Shown here in pieces: positions 24,655 through 33,117 of a stretch of DNA of 64,000 nucleotides; positions within the stretch are counted from its first letter, which is position 1, and each line of letters opens with the position of its first letter. Position numbers and translations under genes: made by a program. Below the pieces are notes generated by a model, which was not told the DNA's origin, did no database searches, and saw only the letters and a program-made list of their open reading frames with translations. Origin of the DNA: Dysgonomonas sp. ZJ279 (GTDB lineage Bacteria; Bacteroidota; Bacteroidia; Bacteroidales; Dysgonomonadaceae); assembly GCF_011039205.1 (NCBI RefSeq), contig NZ_JAAKEL010000006.1, positions 1 to 64,000 on the forward strand, read 5' to 3'.

Positions 24655-24933
24655 ATGTCTGAAAAGAACGAAAAACAGAATACTAAGAACAATATGCCGG
24701 ACGACTTCCGCCATGCGTCTCTCCCTCTTACACCCGAAGAATGTATCGGACTGACTTTTGATGAGGTCATAGAACTTTACCTGAAATATAATATCGCAAA
24801 ACCCGAAGACAAGAAACCCGATCTGTTAATCAAAATACATTTATCGGAGGCTACTCTTATATGCCGCATCCACGATGATACATGTATCGATGCTTATTTT
24901 GAGACCGACAATATAGTAAACACGAATAATTAA
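24655..24933 (+). CDS. Small hypothetical protein downstream of the structured RNA
   Basis: This 92-residue protein has no recognised family. The N-terminus is Lys/Asn/Glu-rich and probably disordered (1-20). The middle, L-P-L-T-P-E-E-C-I-G-L-T-F-D-E-V-I-E-L-Y-L-K-Y, looks helical. The C-terminal half, D-L-L-I-K-I-H-L-S-E-A-T-L-I-C-R-I-H, looks like beta strands. It has no signal peptide or membrane segment. It begins about 25 nt after the candidate 6S RNA and may depend on transcription through it. A terminator at 25031-25058 closes the unit. Base composition is like that of core genes, which supports its being real. Confidence 0.65.
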   Translation: MSEKNEKQNTKNNMPDDFRHASLPLTPEECIGLTFDEVIELYLKYNIAKPEDKKPDLLIKIHLSEATLICRIHDDTCIDAYFETDNIVNTNN

Positions 24934-25030
24934 TATCTGATACTCTTAAAAACACCCTCATTATTCACCGAACCCAAACCTAGAAAATGCTCCAAGTACT
25001 GCTTATAATTAAACATCTAATGGGAGCGTG

Positions 25031-25058
25031 AAAGGGAATGACAAAAGTCATTCCCTTT
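25031..25058 (+). terminator. Hairpin terminator after the 24655 gene
   Basis: AAAGGGAATGAC and GTCATTCCCTTT form a perfect 12-bp stem with an AAAA loop. The downstream tract (CTAAATTAATG) has few Ts, so termination may be weak. It borders repeat copy B. Confidence 0.65.
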
Positions 25059-25061
25059 CTA

Positions 25062-25262
25062 AATTAATGTGAGTTCGATATAAGCATCATAATAATTATG
25101 AGTTATAGGTTGTGTTATCGATCGTTCTCTCCGTCATTTGTTCTCTGTTATTTTCGCTCTGTCATTCCGAAACGTAGTGAGGAATCTGTTACATCTTGAG
25201 ATCATTAGCTGATAGCTGTAAGCTATTAGCTTATCTCATAGAAGATCTTGGAGCTGATTTAT
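25062..25262 (-). repeat. Dispersed intergenic repeat, copy B (about 200 bp, inverted relative to A and C)
   Basis: The reverse complement carries the block order of copies A and C: GATCTTCTATGAGATAAGC, AGCTATCAGCTAATGATCTC, GTAACAGATTCCTC, TTCGGAATGACAGAG, GAGAGAACGATCGATA, AACTCATAATTAT, and TTATATCGAACTCACATTA. It fills most of the 430-bp gap between the small hypothetical gene and tcmP. Apart from it, the terminator (25031-25058) and a -7 box (25317-25324), that gap holds nothing I can identify. Confidence 0.8.
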
Positions 25263-25316
25263 GAGTTGAAGGAGTGGATTTCTAAACCTTAAACTAACAA
25301 TGTTAAAAAAATAGAA

Positions 25317-25324
25317 TATATTTG
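25317..25324 (+). promoter_or_regulatory. Bacteroidota -7 box of the tcmP operon
   Basis: TATATTTG matches TAnnTTTG, 39 bp before the tcmP ATG. No -33 TTTG at optimal spacing. Confidence 0.5.
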
Positions 25325-25363
25325 TACTATATATCTAATATTCAATCCAAACATTACATTTAA

Positions 25364-26491
25364 ATGGCAAAAAAGAAAGATATAAATAAACATGCATTTG
25401 ATGAAAGCACACAGCTAAAATTATCCCTGTTTAAGGATTTTTTTAAAGCATGGCTTCCTGTCTTTATTTACAGAAAAGATATAGAACGTATTTATATATA
25501 TGATATGTTTGCAGGTAGTGGAAAAGATTCGATAGGACAGTTTGGGTCTCCTTTAATGCTTTTAAATGAAGTCAAAGAATACTGTGAAGTATTAGAAAAA
25601 ACAGGTAAAAAGATAATTTTCGGTTTTAATGAATACTTAGAAGATAAATGTGAATTATTACATACAAATGTCCAAGATTTTTTCAAAAAATGTCAAACAG
25701 AATGTTCTGTAGAGAACTGTTTATGCCAAAAGTCTTGCCACATAAAAAATGATGATTTTAGTACTTTGTTTGACAATAAAAAATTTCAACAAATATTGAA
25801 TAATAAGAAATATGCTAAATTCATATTAATTGATCAATACGGATTTAAACAGGTTGATGATTTAGTTTTCACTAAATTAATGAATTCTCCTGTTACTGAT
25901 TTTTTATTTTTTATAAGTTCTTCACGAATGAAACAGTTTAAAAATACAGACTCAGTAACACTAAGATTTCAAAATGCAGATATATTTGTAGATGAAGGAG
26001 ACCCAAAAAAAAGTCACCAAGAAGTAGCATTATATTTTAAAAAACTTATTCCCAATGGTAAAAAATATCATCTACATTCATTTACAATAAAGAAGAATAG
26101 GAATTATAATGGTATTATTTTCGGGTCAAACCATTCTTTTGGAATGGAGAAATTTGTTTCAACATGCTGGAAGTATGACTCATATGCAGGCGAATCCAAT
26201 TGGGAAAAAGACTATGGTCAATTATTTCAGAGTACAGAGCCAATATTGAAAATAGATAATACAAAAGATAAAATAAAAGAATTAATTTTGAACGGGGAAA
26301 TAACAAACAATAAAGATGGTTTGTTATATACATTAGAATGCGGATGTGAACCTAAGATATTTCCTGATGTTATCAATGAACTTCTAAAAAAGAAGAAAAT
26401 TGAAATTATCGGTAAGAAAAACAGAACATCTACAAGTATACATAATGTAGATGTTTATAACATCAAAATTTCAGAAAATGAAAACAACTAA
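25364..26491 (+). CDS. tcmP: Three-Cys-motif partner protein TcmP
   Basis: This 375-residue protein resembles the TcmP family, named because its gene usually sits next to a Gp37/Gp68-like three-Cys protein, as here. The N-terminal half looks like a class I methyltransferase fold: motif-I-like I-Y-D-M-F-A-G-S-G (45-53), then I-I-F-G-F-N-E (84-90), and F-I-L-I-D-Q-Y-G-F (153-161). A Cys-rich insert with Cys110, 114, 119, 121 and 125 could bind metal. The C-terminal 100 residues (S-F-G-M-E-K-F, then C-W) look like a helical or winged-helix domain. Function is unknown. The gene is markedly AT-rich relative to flanking core genes, which suggests horizontal transfer. Its 3' end overlaps the next gene by 14 bp. 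Confidence 0.82.
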   Translation: MAKKKDINKHAFDESTQLKLSLFKDFFKAWLPVFIYRKDIERIYIYDMFAGSGKDSIGQFGSPLMLLNEVKEYCEVLEKTGKKIIFGFNEYLEDKCELLHTNVQDFFKKCQTECSVENCLCQKSCHIKNDDFSTLFDNKKFQQILNNKKYAKFILIDQYGFKQVDDLVFTKLMNSPVTDFLFFISSSRMKQFKNTDSVTLRFQNADIFVDEGDPKKSHQEVALYFKKLIPNGKKYHLHSFTIKKNRNYNGIIFGSNHSFGMEKFVSTCWKYDSYAGESNWEKDYGQLFQSTEPILKIDNTKDKIKELILNGEITNNKDGLLYTLECGCEPKIFPDVINELLKKKKIEIIGKKNRTSTSIHNVDVYNIKISENENN

Positions 26492-27203
26492 AATTGAATG
26501 GACGGATAAAACGTGGAACCCTATAACAGGATGCTCTAAAGTTTCATCAGGTTGTTTAAATTGTTATGCAGAAATAATGTCAAAAAGACTAACTGCAATG
26601 GGGGTAGATAAATATAAACATGGATTTAAACTTACTTTACATGATTCTTGTTTGAATGAACCTTTGAGGTGGAAAAGACCCGCTACAATATTTGTATGTT
26701 CTATGAGTGACTTGTTTCACCAAGACGTTCCCAATGAATTTATTGATAAAATAATGGATGTTATAGAGTCAACACCACATCATAGATACCAAATACTGAC
26801 TAAGCGTGCAGAGAATATGTTCGAATACTTTCAGACGAGAGCAGTTCCAGAAAATGCATGGATAGGGGTAACTGTAGATGTTCAGAGTTCTAAGCTAAGA
26901 ATTGACTATTTAAGAAAAATACCTGCAACAATTCATTTCTTATCATGTGAACCATTACTTGAAAATTTGGGGATATTGAATTTAGAAAATATAGATTGGG
27001 TTATTGTTGGTGGAGAAAGTGGAATGAAAGCAAGATTGATGAAAGAAGAATGGGTACTATCCATAAAAAAACAAGTTGAAGAACAGGGTTCATCATTCTT
27101 TTTTAAACAATGGGGCACTTGGGGTAGTGATGGTATTAAAAGGAACAAAAAAGCTAATGGAAAACTTATAAATGGTAAAATACATCAAGAAATGCCTATT
27201 TAA
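26478..27203 (+). CDS. Gp37/Gp68 family (DUF5131) three-Cys-motif protein, radical-SAM-like
   Basis: I start at the ATG at 26478, which overlaps tcmP by 14 bp; the in-frame extension to 26451 lies wholly inside tcmP and is unlikely. The 241-residue protein begins M-K-T-T-K-I-E-W-T-D-K-T-W-N-P. It carries Cys19, Cys26 and Cys29 (C-x6-C-x2-C), the hallmark of the phage Gp37/Gp68 family. Later family stretches are V-C-S-M-S-D-L-F-H, Y-Q-I-L-T-K-R, W-I-G-V-T-V-D, L-S-C-E-P-L-L and W-V-I-V-G-G-E-S-G. The cysteines and TIM-barrel-like strands suggest a radical SAM type Fe-S enzyme, but the family's reaction is not established to my knowledge. It forms a two-gene operon with tcmP. Confidence 0.88.
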   Translation: MKTTKIEWTDKTWNPITGCSKVSSGCLNCYAEIMSKRLTAMGVDKYKHGFKLTLHDSCLNEPLRWKRPATIFVCSMSDLFHQDVPNEFIDKIMDVIESTPHHRYQILTKRAENMFEYFQTRAVPENAWIGVTVDVQSSKLRIDYLRKIPATIHFLSCEPLLENLGILNLENIDWVIVGGESGMKARLMKEEWVLSIKKQVEEQGSSFFFKQWGTWGSDGIKRNKKANGKLINGKIHQEMPI

Positions 27204-27267
27204 CTTTAATTATTTCATAAGCGTGTGATACTCGCACACAATCACTAATAAATAAAAACTTGTAATT

Positions 27268-27298
27268 GAAACGCACACTGTTGCGTTTCTTTCTTTTC
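27268..27298 (+). terminator. Terminator of the tcmP operon
   Basis: GAAACGC (27268-27274) and GCGTTTC (27283-27289) form a 7-bp stem followed by TTTCTTTTC. Confidence 0.8.
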
Positions 27299-27402
27299 TA
27301 TAAAAATATTTTCTACCACTACTTACATCCAACTTTCAAAATCTGATATATGATGCAATATGTTTTCTCTACCGTCAAGATAGTGAAATATATACAACGC
27401 AA

Positions 27403-27430
27403 AAGCCTGACAGATTTCTCTATCAGGCTT
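27403..27430 (-). terminator. tRNA-Leu terminator
   Basis: AAGCCTGA (27403-27410) and TCAGGCTT (27423-27430) form an 8-bp stem. On the minus strand it begins 2 bp past the tRNA 3' end and is followed by TTGCGTTG. Confidence 0.8.
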
Positions 27431-27432
27431 TG

Positions 27433-27514
27433 TGCGCATGAAGGGACTCGAACCCCCACGTCTCTCGACACCAGATCCTAAGTCTGGCGCGGCTACCAAT
27501 TACGCCACATGCGC
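27433..27514 (-). tRNA. tRNA-Leu (anticodon UAG)
   Basis: On the minus strand the 82-nt sequence folds as a class II cloverleaf. The acceptor stem is GCGCATG/CATGCGC with discriminator A. The anticodon stem CCAGA/TCTGG encloses loop CTTAGGA, giving anticodon UAG, which reads CUN leucine codons. A long variable arm and the T-arm G-G-G-G-G-T-T-C-G-A-G-T-C-C-C follow. CCA is not encoded. It is followed by its own terminator. The AT-rich tcmP module lies just downstream on the opposite strand. Confidence 0.96.
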
Positions 27515-27828
27515 AGCTATTTTGTTAGCGAGTACAAAGATATAATTATTTTTATATCTACAACGATTTTGAACGAAAAAAAATCAAATAAATACTTATA
27601 TGCTACTTAAACATACGGGGAATCGACAAATTTATCCAAAGTCAATATTTCATTTTTATCTTTAATCCGATAAAAGATTTGCTATTCCAGTACAACAACC
27701 AAAAAATATTTACACACTTGCATAACTAAAAGAATGATTAAATCTCATTGGACAGATACAGTCCATTTTTCACATTTTACTCTCGACTTTTTTTTATACA
27801 TTTGTAATACTAAAGGAGAAAAATAAAT
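27515..27828. other. Intergenic region between tRNA-Leu and dnaX
   Basis: This 314-bp gap holds a -7 box for the tRNA (27535-27542, TATCTTTG on the minus strand) and a -7 box for dnaX (27797-27804, TACATTTG on the plus strand). The middle is AT-rich with no coding frame, repeat or terminator that I can support. Confidence 0.6.
27797..27804 (+). promoter_or_regulatory. Bacteroidota -7 box of dnaX
   Basis: TACATTTG matches TAnnTTTG, 24 bp before the dnaX ATG. Confidence 0.55.
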
Positions 27829-29610
27829 ATGGACAATTATATAGTTTCAGCCCGCAAATATCGCCCCATGACCTTCGGCTCGGTTGTAGGACAACGTGCG
27901 CTGACAACAACTCTCAAAAATGCAATAGCAACAGGTAAACTGGCTCATGCTTATTTGTTTTGCGGCCCCAGAGGTGTTGGCAAAACTACATGTGCCCGTA
28001 TTTTCGCCAAGACAATCAATTGCCTTTCTCCCGCAGCCGACGGCGAAGCATGTAATCAATGCGAGTCGTGCGTTGCTTTCAATCAGCAACGTTCATTCAA
28101 TATACACGAATTAGATGCAGCATCTAACAATTCGGTGGATGATATTCGTTCGCTCATAGAGCAAGTACGCATCCCCCCACAAATAGGCAAATACAAAGTA
28201 TATATCATAGATGAGGTTCACATGTTGTCGCAAGCAGCATTCAATGCCTTCCTCAAAACATTGGAAGAACCACCGCATCATGCTATCTTCATATTGGCAA
28301 CAACCGAAAAGCATAAGATATTACCAACTATACTTTCACGTTGCCAGATATACGATTTTAGCCGCATAACAATAAAAGACACTGTCGAGCATTTACAATA
28401 TGTTGCTTCGCAAGAAGGCGTAACTGCCGAGCCGGAAGCACTGAATGTACTTGCCCAAAAGTCGGATGGCGGTATGCGCGACGCATTGTCGATATTCGAT
28501 CAGGTAGTTAGTTTTACAGGAGGTAATGTTACTTACAGAGCCGTAATAGACAATCTGAATGTACTGGATTACGAATATTACTTCAAACTAACAGATTGTA
28601 TCCTCACCGGAAACGTAGTGGACGGACTGCTTATCCTTAACGATATATTGAGTAAAGGATTTGACGGAAATAATGTAATTACAGGAATTGCTTCTCACTT
28701 CCGCGATTTACTACTATGCAAAGATGCTAAGACTGCAGAACTGTTCGAGGTCGGGGCATCCATTCGGGAGCGATACATAGAAACAGCCAAGAGGTGTAGT
28801 AACGAATTTCTTTACCGAGCCATAGAGATAGTCAACGAAAGCGATTTGAATTACAGGTTAAGCCGAAACAAACGCCTACTCTCCGATCTTACCATTATCC
28901 GCTTATGTCAATCGTCTTCACCTCAAGCAGGAATGGAAGGCGAAAAAAAAAAGCAGGTAATTGAACCTATATTTTCTTCAAATCAGGGAAATACTCAACA
29001 GCCCGCTCCTCAGGCACAGGCAGCAGCACAAGCGACACGTCCTGTCGTAGCAGCGGCACAGCCGCAACCGCAACCGAATACTCAGCCAGCTGTGACTTCG
29101 AGAGTAGCAAACCTACCCAATGATAAGCCAGCCGTAAATAAAGCATCCAGATCGCCCGGCGTAGGTGGTCTTGGCATATCTATTTCTGCGTTCAATCAGG
29201 AGAAAAAGGAAGAAGAGATTAGAGTAGAGACACAATCGGAAGTATTGACCGAACGCTTTACTCCTATCCAATTGATAAAAGAGTGGAAAGCTTATGCAGA
29301 AGTATTGATTGAAGAGCATCATCTAAAGAATACGATGTTGAATTGCCTCCCTAATCTTCAGGATAATAATATATTTGAGATTATTGTCAACAATCCGATG
29401 CAGGAACAAAGACTTCTTGAGTACAAAATGGATATTCTCAACAAGTTGAAGCAGCAACTTCGCAATACTCAAATACAGATGCAAGTACGTATAAGCGAAG
29501 ACAATGAGAAAAAACTGGCGTTTACTCCTGCCGAGAAATTCAACTTAATGATGGAAGAGAATGAGAGTCTCCGCCGTTTAAAAGATGAGTTTGGATTAGA
29601 ACTCTCTTAG
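27829..29610 (+). CDS. dnaX: DNA polymerase III subunit gamma/tau
   Basis: This 593-residue clamp-loader ATPase has Walker A G-P-R-G-V-G-K-T at 46-53. A four-Cys zinc module follows (C of N-C-L-S-P, then C-N-Q-C-E-S-C at about 72-78). Walker B is Y-I-I-D-E-V-H-M-L and the sensor region I-L-A-T-T-E-K-H-K-I. A Gln/Ala/Pro-rich linker (about 385-435) leads to a C-terminal tau-like domain. It loads the beta clamp in the replisome. The stop overlaps the stop of the convergent TPR gene by 3 bp. No obvious slippery A run with a frameshift signal was confirmed, though an A-rich stretch near 28945-28954 could be examined. Confidence 0.97.
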   Translation: MDNYIVSARKYRPMTFGSVVGQRALTTTLKNAIATGKLAHAYLFCGPRGVGKTTCARIFAKTINCLSPAADGEACNQCESCVAFNQQRSFNIHELDAASNNSVDDIRSLIEQVRIPPQIGKYKVYIIDEVHMLSQAAFNAFLKTLEEPPHHAIFILATTEKHKILPTILSRCQIYDFSRITIKDTVEHLQYVASQEGVTAEPEALNVLAQKSDGGMRDALSIFDQVVSFTGGNVTYRAVIDNLNVLDYEYYFKLTDCILTGNVVDGLLILNDILSKGFDGNNVITGIASHFRDLLLCKDAKTAELFEVGASIRERYIETAKRCSNEFLYRAIEIVNESDLNYRLSRNKRLLSDLTIIRLCQSSSPQAGMEGEKKKQVIEPIFSSNQGNTQQPAPQAQAAAQATRPVVAAAQPQPQPNTQPAVTSRVANLPNDKPAVNKASRSPGVGGLGISISAFNQEKKEEEIRVETQSEVLTERFTPIQLIKEWKAYAEVLIEEHHLKNTMLNCLPNLQDNNIFEIIVNNPMQEQRLLEYKMDILNKLKQQLRNTQIQMQVRISEDNEKKLAFTPAEKFNLMMEENESLRRLKDEFGLELS

Positions 29611-31019
29611 TATTTCAAATTCTTGAACAGCGTTCTGCGTTCACGTGCATCATTCAAGTAAAAAATCAGCTGATCCCTATCGAAATGTTCATCAGAATGT
29701 GGATTATAGATAAATCTGAAGAGAGACAACAGCTCTTTATCAGTAAACTGCTCGAGTAAATCGTTAAACTGCTCATTATCATTTATCTCAAAATACAGCA
29801 AGGCCAAGCGTTGTTTCACAGCCAGATTGAGTGGATCAAGATCTAATAATTGCTCTGTATATTCGATAGCTTTCAGATAATCCTCTTTCTTTACATTGAC
29901 AATCGCCAGCATATCGAGCAAGTGAAAATCTTCCTGATTATCAGGATATACCTTTAGTAAATAAGCTTCCGCCTCATCGTACAATTCCTGTCTCAATTTT
30001 ATCTCACCGGCAATAATGCTTAGATCAACAGAATCCTTATCATTACTCATCTGATCATCTATAAGACGAAATGCTGCATCCAATTCCCCTTGCAAAAGGA
30101 GGATTTGTACTCTTTTCGACACAACTTCCGTGCTTCTGCCGACCAGCTCTTCATACTGATCCAAATAGGCAAGAGCCTCTTCATACAACTCTAATGATTG
30201 GTAACATTCTGCCAAAAGGAAATAAATAGAAGTATCATCCGGATTAGACAAGAGGAGACCATCAAAAATCTCGATAGCCTCGGATACCCGTTCGCAAAGA
30301 GACAGACAATGAGCTTTAAGCTTCAATACATTCTCATCCGAATCATTGATAGCCAAAGCAAAATCGAAAGCGTCTATAGCCTTTTCAAATTCATCTTTCA
30401 ACGAATGTAATTTCCCTACGTTTACCCACGCTTCATAGCTATAAGAATCTATATCCAGTATCTTATTGCTGGCAACTATAGCTGCATCGTAATCGCCTAA
30501 CATCTCATAGGCATAGGCCAGATCTGATAATACATCTACATTATCAGAATTGTACTCTAAGCTTTTATTGAAATAGAGAATTGCCTCATCGAAATAATCA
30601 GCTTCAACATATAAAAACCCCAATTCGGCCAATGCATTGTCCAAATCGGTGTCTTCTTCCTCTAATATCTCTTTCGTAAGGGCATACGCTTCAGCTAAAA
30701 GACCTAGCTGCAAATAACATTCTATCTTAACCAGATAAGAGTCGAAGTCGTATGAAGTTATACTATTAAGCAAACGAAGAGCTTCTGTGTACTCACCGTC
30801 GTAAGCAGCAAACTTAGCCTTCTTTAGCAACAAAGAAGTATTCTCGGGATGAATAGCCAAGCCTGCGTCTATAACATCACGGGCAGCATCAGTATCGGCA
30901 TTTGTATCGAAATAATCAGCCAACTCATCGAAGTCGTCAGCATCCAGATAGATACTTTTACCCAATTCGAGAGCTTCCTCATACTTACGTACAAGCTCAG
31001 ATATATCTTTAAATGTCAT
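29607..31019 (-). CDS. Tetratricopeptide-repeat protein
   Basis: This 470-residue acidic protein is made almost entirely of about 12 TPR units. Examples are A-L-A-E-L-G-F-L-Y-V-E-A-D-Y-F-D-E-A-I-L and Y-A-Y-E-M-L-G-D-Y-D-A-A. It has no signal peptide or membrane segment, so it is probably a cytoplasmic scaffold; no enzymatic function is implied. Its ATG follows the glnS stop with no intervening bases, so the two are co-transcribed. It is convergent with dnaX, sharing 4 bp at the 3' ends. Confidence 0.9.
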   Translation of the reverse strand: MTFKDISELVRKYEEALELGKSIYLDADDFDELADYFDTNADTDAARDVIDAGLAIHPENTSLLLKKAKFAAYDGEYTEALRLLNSITSYDFDSYLVKIECYLQLGLLAEAYALTKEILEEEDTDLDNALAELGFLYVEADYFDEAILYFNKSLEYNSDNVDVLSDLAYAYEMLGDYDAAIVASNKILDIDSYSYEAWVNVGKLHSLKDEFEKAIDAFDFALAINDSDENVLKLKAHCLSLCERVSEAIEIFDGLLLSNPDDTSIYFLLAECYQSLELYEEALAYLDQYEELVGRSTEVVSKRVQILLLQGELDAAFRLIDDQMSNDKDSVDLSIIAGEIKLRQELYDEAEAYLLKVYPDNQEDFHLLDMLAIVNVKKEDYLKAIEYTEQLLDLDPLNLAVKQRLALLYFEINDNEQFNDLLEQFTDKELLSLFRFIYNPHSDEHFDRDQLIFYLNDARERRTLFKNLKY

Positions 31020-32726
31020 TTATTTATCTTTAGCTTTCGACCAAGAGTCTTTTAACGGAACTGTACGATTGAATATCATATTTTCCGCTGTTGAATCGGG
31101 ATCGACACAGAAATAACCTAAACGTTGAAACTGGAATTTATCTAATGCCTGCGCATCTTTCAGATATGACTCAATCTTGCAGCCTTTAAGCACTTTCATT
31201 GAATCGGGATTAATAAGATCACGGAAGTCACGTTCATCCTCACTTGGATTTTCAACCATAAACAAGCGATCATAAATACGCACCTCTGCATCAAAGCAAT
31301 CTTCTGTCGATACCCAATGAATAGTTCCTTTTACCTTGCGGGCACTTTCAGGCATTCCGCTCTTAGTCAATGGATCATATTCTGCATATACTTCAACAAC
31401 TTCGCCATTTTCGTCACGTTTACAACCGGTACATTTTATGATAAAGCCATGTTTTAATCGAACTTCGTTACCCGGAGTCAAACGGAAATATTTCTTAGGA
31501 GCATCTTCCATAAAGTCATCTCTCTCGATATATAACTCACGCGAGAAAAGAACTTCATGATCCCCTGCATTTTCATCTTCCGGATTATTATGTGCCACCA
31601 GTTTCTCTGTTTTCCCTTCCGGATAATTGGTTATAACCAATTTCACAGGATCAAGAACAGCTGATACACGGTAGGCTTTTTTGTATAAATCTTCACGAAC
31701 GGAATACTCTAACAATCCGATATCATTAATAGCATCTGTTTTAGTGTAACCTATTTTATCTATAAAACTATGAATAGACTCAGGAGTGTATCCGCGACGA
31801 CGGAAACCACTTATTGTAGGCATACGCGGATCGTCCCAGCCTGCAACCAATCCCTCTTGTACCAATTGGAGCAACTTACGTTTACTCATAACGGTATAAG
31901 TAAGATTCAAGCGGTTAAATTCAAACTGACGCGGACGATAGTCGCTCGTAGCCAATTGATCGATAAACCAATCATAAAGCGGGCGATGCACTACAAATTC
32001 TAATGTACATATAGAGTGTGTCACACCTTCGAAATAATCACATTCACCATGAGCGAAGTCATACATCGGATATGCATGCCAAGTGTTCCCCGTACGGTGA
32101 TGAGGATATTTAATAATACGATATATAATAGGGTCGCGGAAATGCATATTCGATGATGCCATATCTATCTTGGCACGAAGCACCATACTACCTTCTTCCA
32201 ACAAACCCTCATTCATCTTTTCGAACAAATCGAGATTCTCCTCTATCGGACGATCGCGATACGGGCTATTTTCTCCGGCTTGCGTCGGTGTACCTTTTTG
32301 TTTAGCTATCACTTCTGCCGATTGCTCATCAATATAAGCTTTACCTTCTTTTATCAATTGAACAGCAAACTCCCATAACTGAGGAAAATAGTCGGATGCA
32401 TAATACACATTAGCCCAATCGTAGCCTAACCATTGTATATCCTCCATAATAGAATCTACATATTCTACATCTTCTTTCACCGGATTAGTATCATCGAAAC
32501 GCAGATTACATATACCACCATATTTCTGGGCGATACCAAAGTCCATACAGATCGCTTTAGCATGACCTATATGAAGATAACCATTAGGTTCAGGTGGGAA
32601 ACGGGTCTGTATACGACCGCCATTCTTACCTTCAGCCAGATCCTTTTCGACTATCACCTCTATGAAATTGAGGCTCTTTTTCGTTTCTTCAGTGTTCGTG
32701 TCAGTATTATTTACATCTTCAGACAT
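31020..32726 (-). CDS. glnS: Glutamine--tRNA ligase
   Basis: This 568-residue class I synthetase has the HIGH motif in P-N-G-Y-L-H-I-G-H-A-K-A-I (about 47-59) and a KMSKS-like V-M-S-K-R-K about 275. The GlnRS-specific R-F-P-P-E-P-N-G start and D-D-T-N-P segment are present. The C-terminal third is the two-barrel anticodon-binding domain. It charges tRNA-Gln directly, so the amidotransferase route is not needed for Gln. The N-terminal 20 residues are Asn/Thr/Glu-rich and variable. It lies between a small lipoprotein gene (29 bp upstream) and the TPR gene (0 bp downstream). Confidence 0.97.
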   Translation of the reverse strand: MSEDVNNTDTNTEETKKSLNFIEVIVEKDLAEGKNGGRIQTRFPPEPNGYLHIGHAKAICMDFGIAQKYGGICNLRFDDTNPVKEDVEYVDSIMEDIQWLGYDWANVYYASDYFPQLWEFAVQLIKEGKAYIDEQSAEVIAKQKGTPTQAGENSPYRDRPIEENLDLFEKMNEGLLEEGSMVLRAKIDMASSNMHFRDPIIYRIIKYPHHRTGNTWHAYPMYDFAHGECDYFEGVTHSICTLEFVVHRPLYDWFIDQLATSDYRPRQFEFNRLNLTYTVMSKRKLLQLVQEGLVAGWDDPRMPTISGFRRRGYTPESIHSFIDKIGYTKTDAINDIGLLEYSVREDLYKKAYRVSAVLDPVKLVITNYPEGKTEKLVAHNNPEDENAGDHEVLFSRELYIERDDFMEDAPKKYFRLTPGNEVRLKHGFIIKCTGCKRDENGEVVEVYAEYDPLTKSGMPESARKVKGTIHWVSTEDCFDAEVRIYDRLFMVENPSEDERDFRDLINPDSMKVLKGCKIESYLKDAQALDKFQFQRLGYFCVDPDSTAENMIFNRTVPLKDSWSKAKDK

Positions 32727-32755
32727 AGTGAGAATATATAAGATTGTTTTTTATT

Positions 32756-33016
32756 TTATTTATCAGAGGCATTCGACATATAGTTCGAATATGCTTTATA
32801 GAATTCATCAAAATGATCGGCTCCTTTATAGCGGGCAATTATTGCCTGCGATTCTTCGAAAGCTGCGGCTGCCTTATCCAATTCATTATCTCTGATATAT
32901 TCCAGTGATTTCAGATTCAATTCGGCAGCTTCCTTAGCGTCGCCATCCACAGACGAACAAGCGCCTAACGTAATCAATAGAAACAGAGTGACAAATAAGA
33001 ACAGAACTTTCCTCAT
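32756..33016 (-). CDS. Small lipoprotein, helical, unknown function
   Basis: I start at the ATG at 33016; an in-frame ATG seven codons upstream spoils the signal peptide. The 86-residue product has a lipoprotein signal with lipobox L-G-A-C (Cys20). A short helical, Ala/Glu-rich domain follows that resembles one TPR-like hairpin (L-K-S-L-E-Y-I-R-D-N-E-L-D-K-A-A-A-A-F-E). It is the first gene of a probable operon with glnS and the TPR protein. Function is unknown. Confidence 0.8.
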   Translation of the reverse strand: MRKVLFLFVTLFLLITLGACSSVDGDAKEAAELNLKSLEYIRDNELDKAAAAFEESQAIIARYKGADHFDEFYKAYSNYMSNASDK

Positions 33017-33084
33017 AATGTAATATTTATACTGCAAAGGTAATAAATTAGCCGTATATCAACTCCCATTACATACGATTTTCA

Positions 33085-33092
33085 TATATTTG
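33085..33092 (+). promoter_or_regulatory. Bacteroidota -7 box of galE
   Basis: TATATTTG matches TAnnTTTG, 25 bp before the galE ATG. Confidence 0.55.
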
Positions 33093-33117
33093 TTGTTTAT
33101 AAAAAACTAATGCTTAA

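Noticed and set aside
26451-26477. Upstream start for the Gp37/Gp68 protein
   Set aside because: The extra nine residues lie entirely within tcmP and precede the conserved M-K-T-T-K-I-E-W start.
25364-27203. Restriction-modification system
   Set aside because: No DNA methyltransferase catalytic motif (DPPY/NPPF or PC) and no endonuclease gene are present.
27433-27514. tRNA-Leu as an integration site with an att repeat
   Set aside because: No second copy of the tRNA 3' end was found in the flanking 3 kb and no integrase gene is present.
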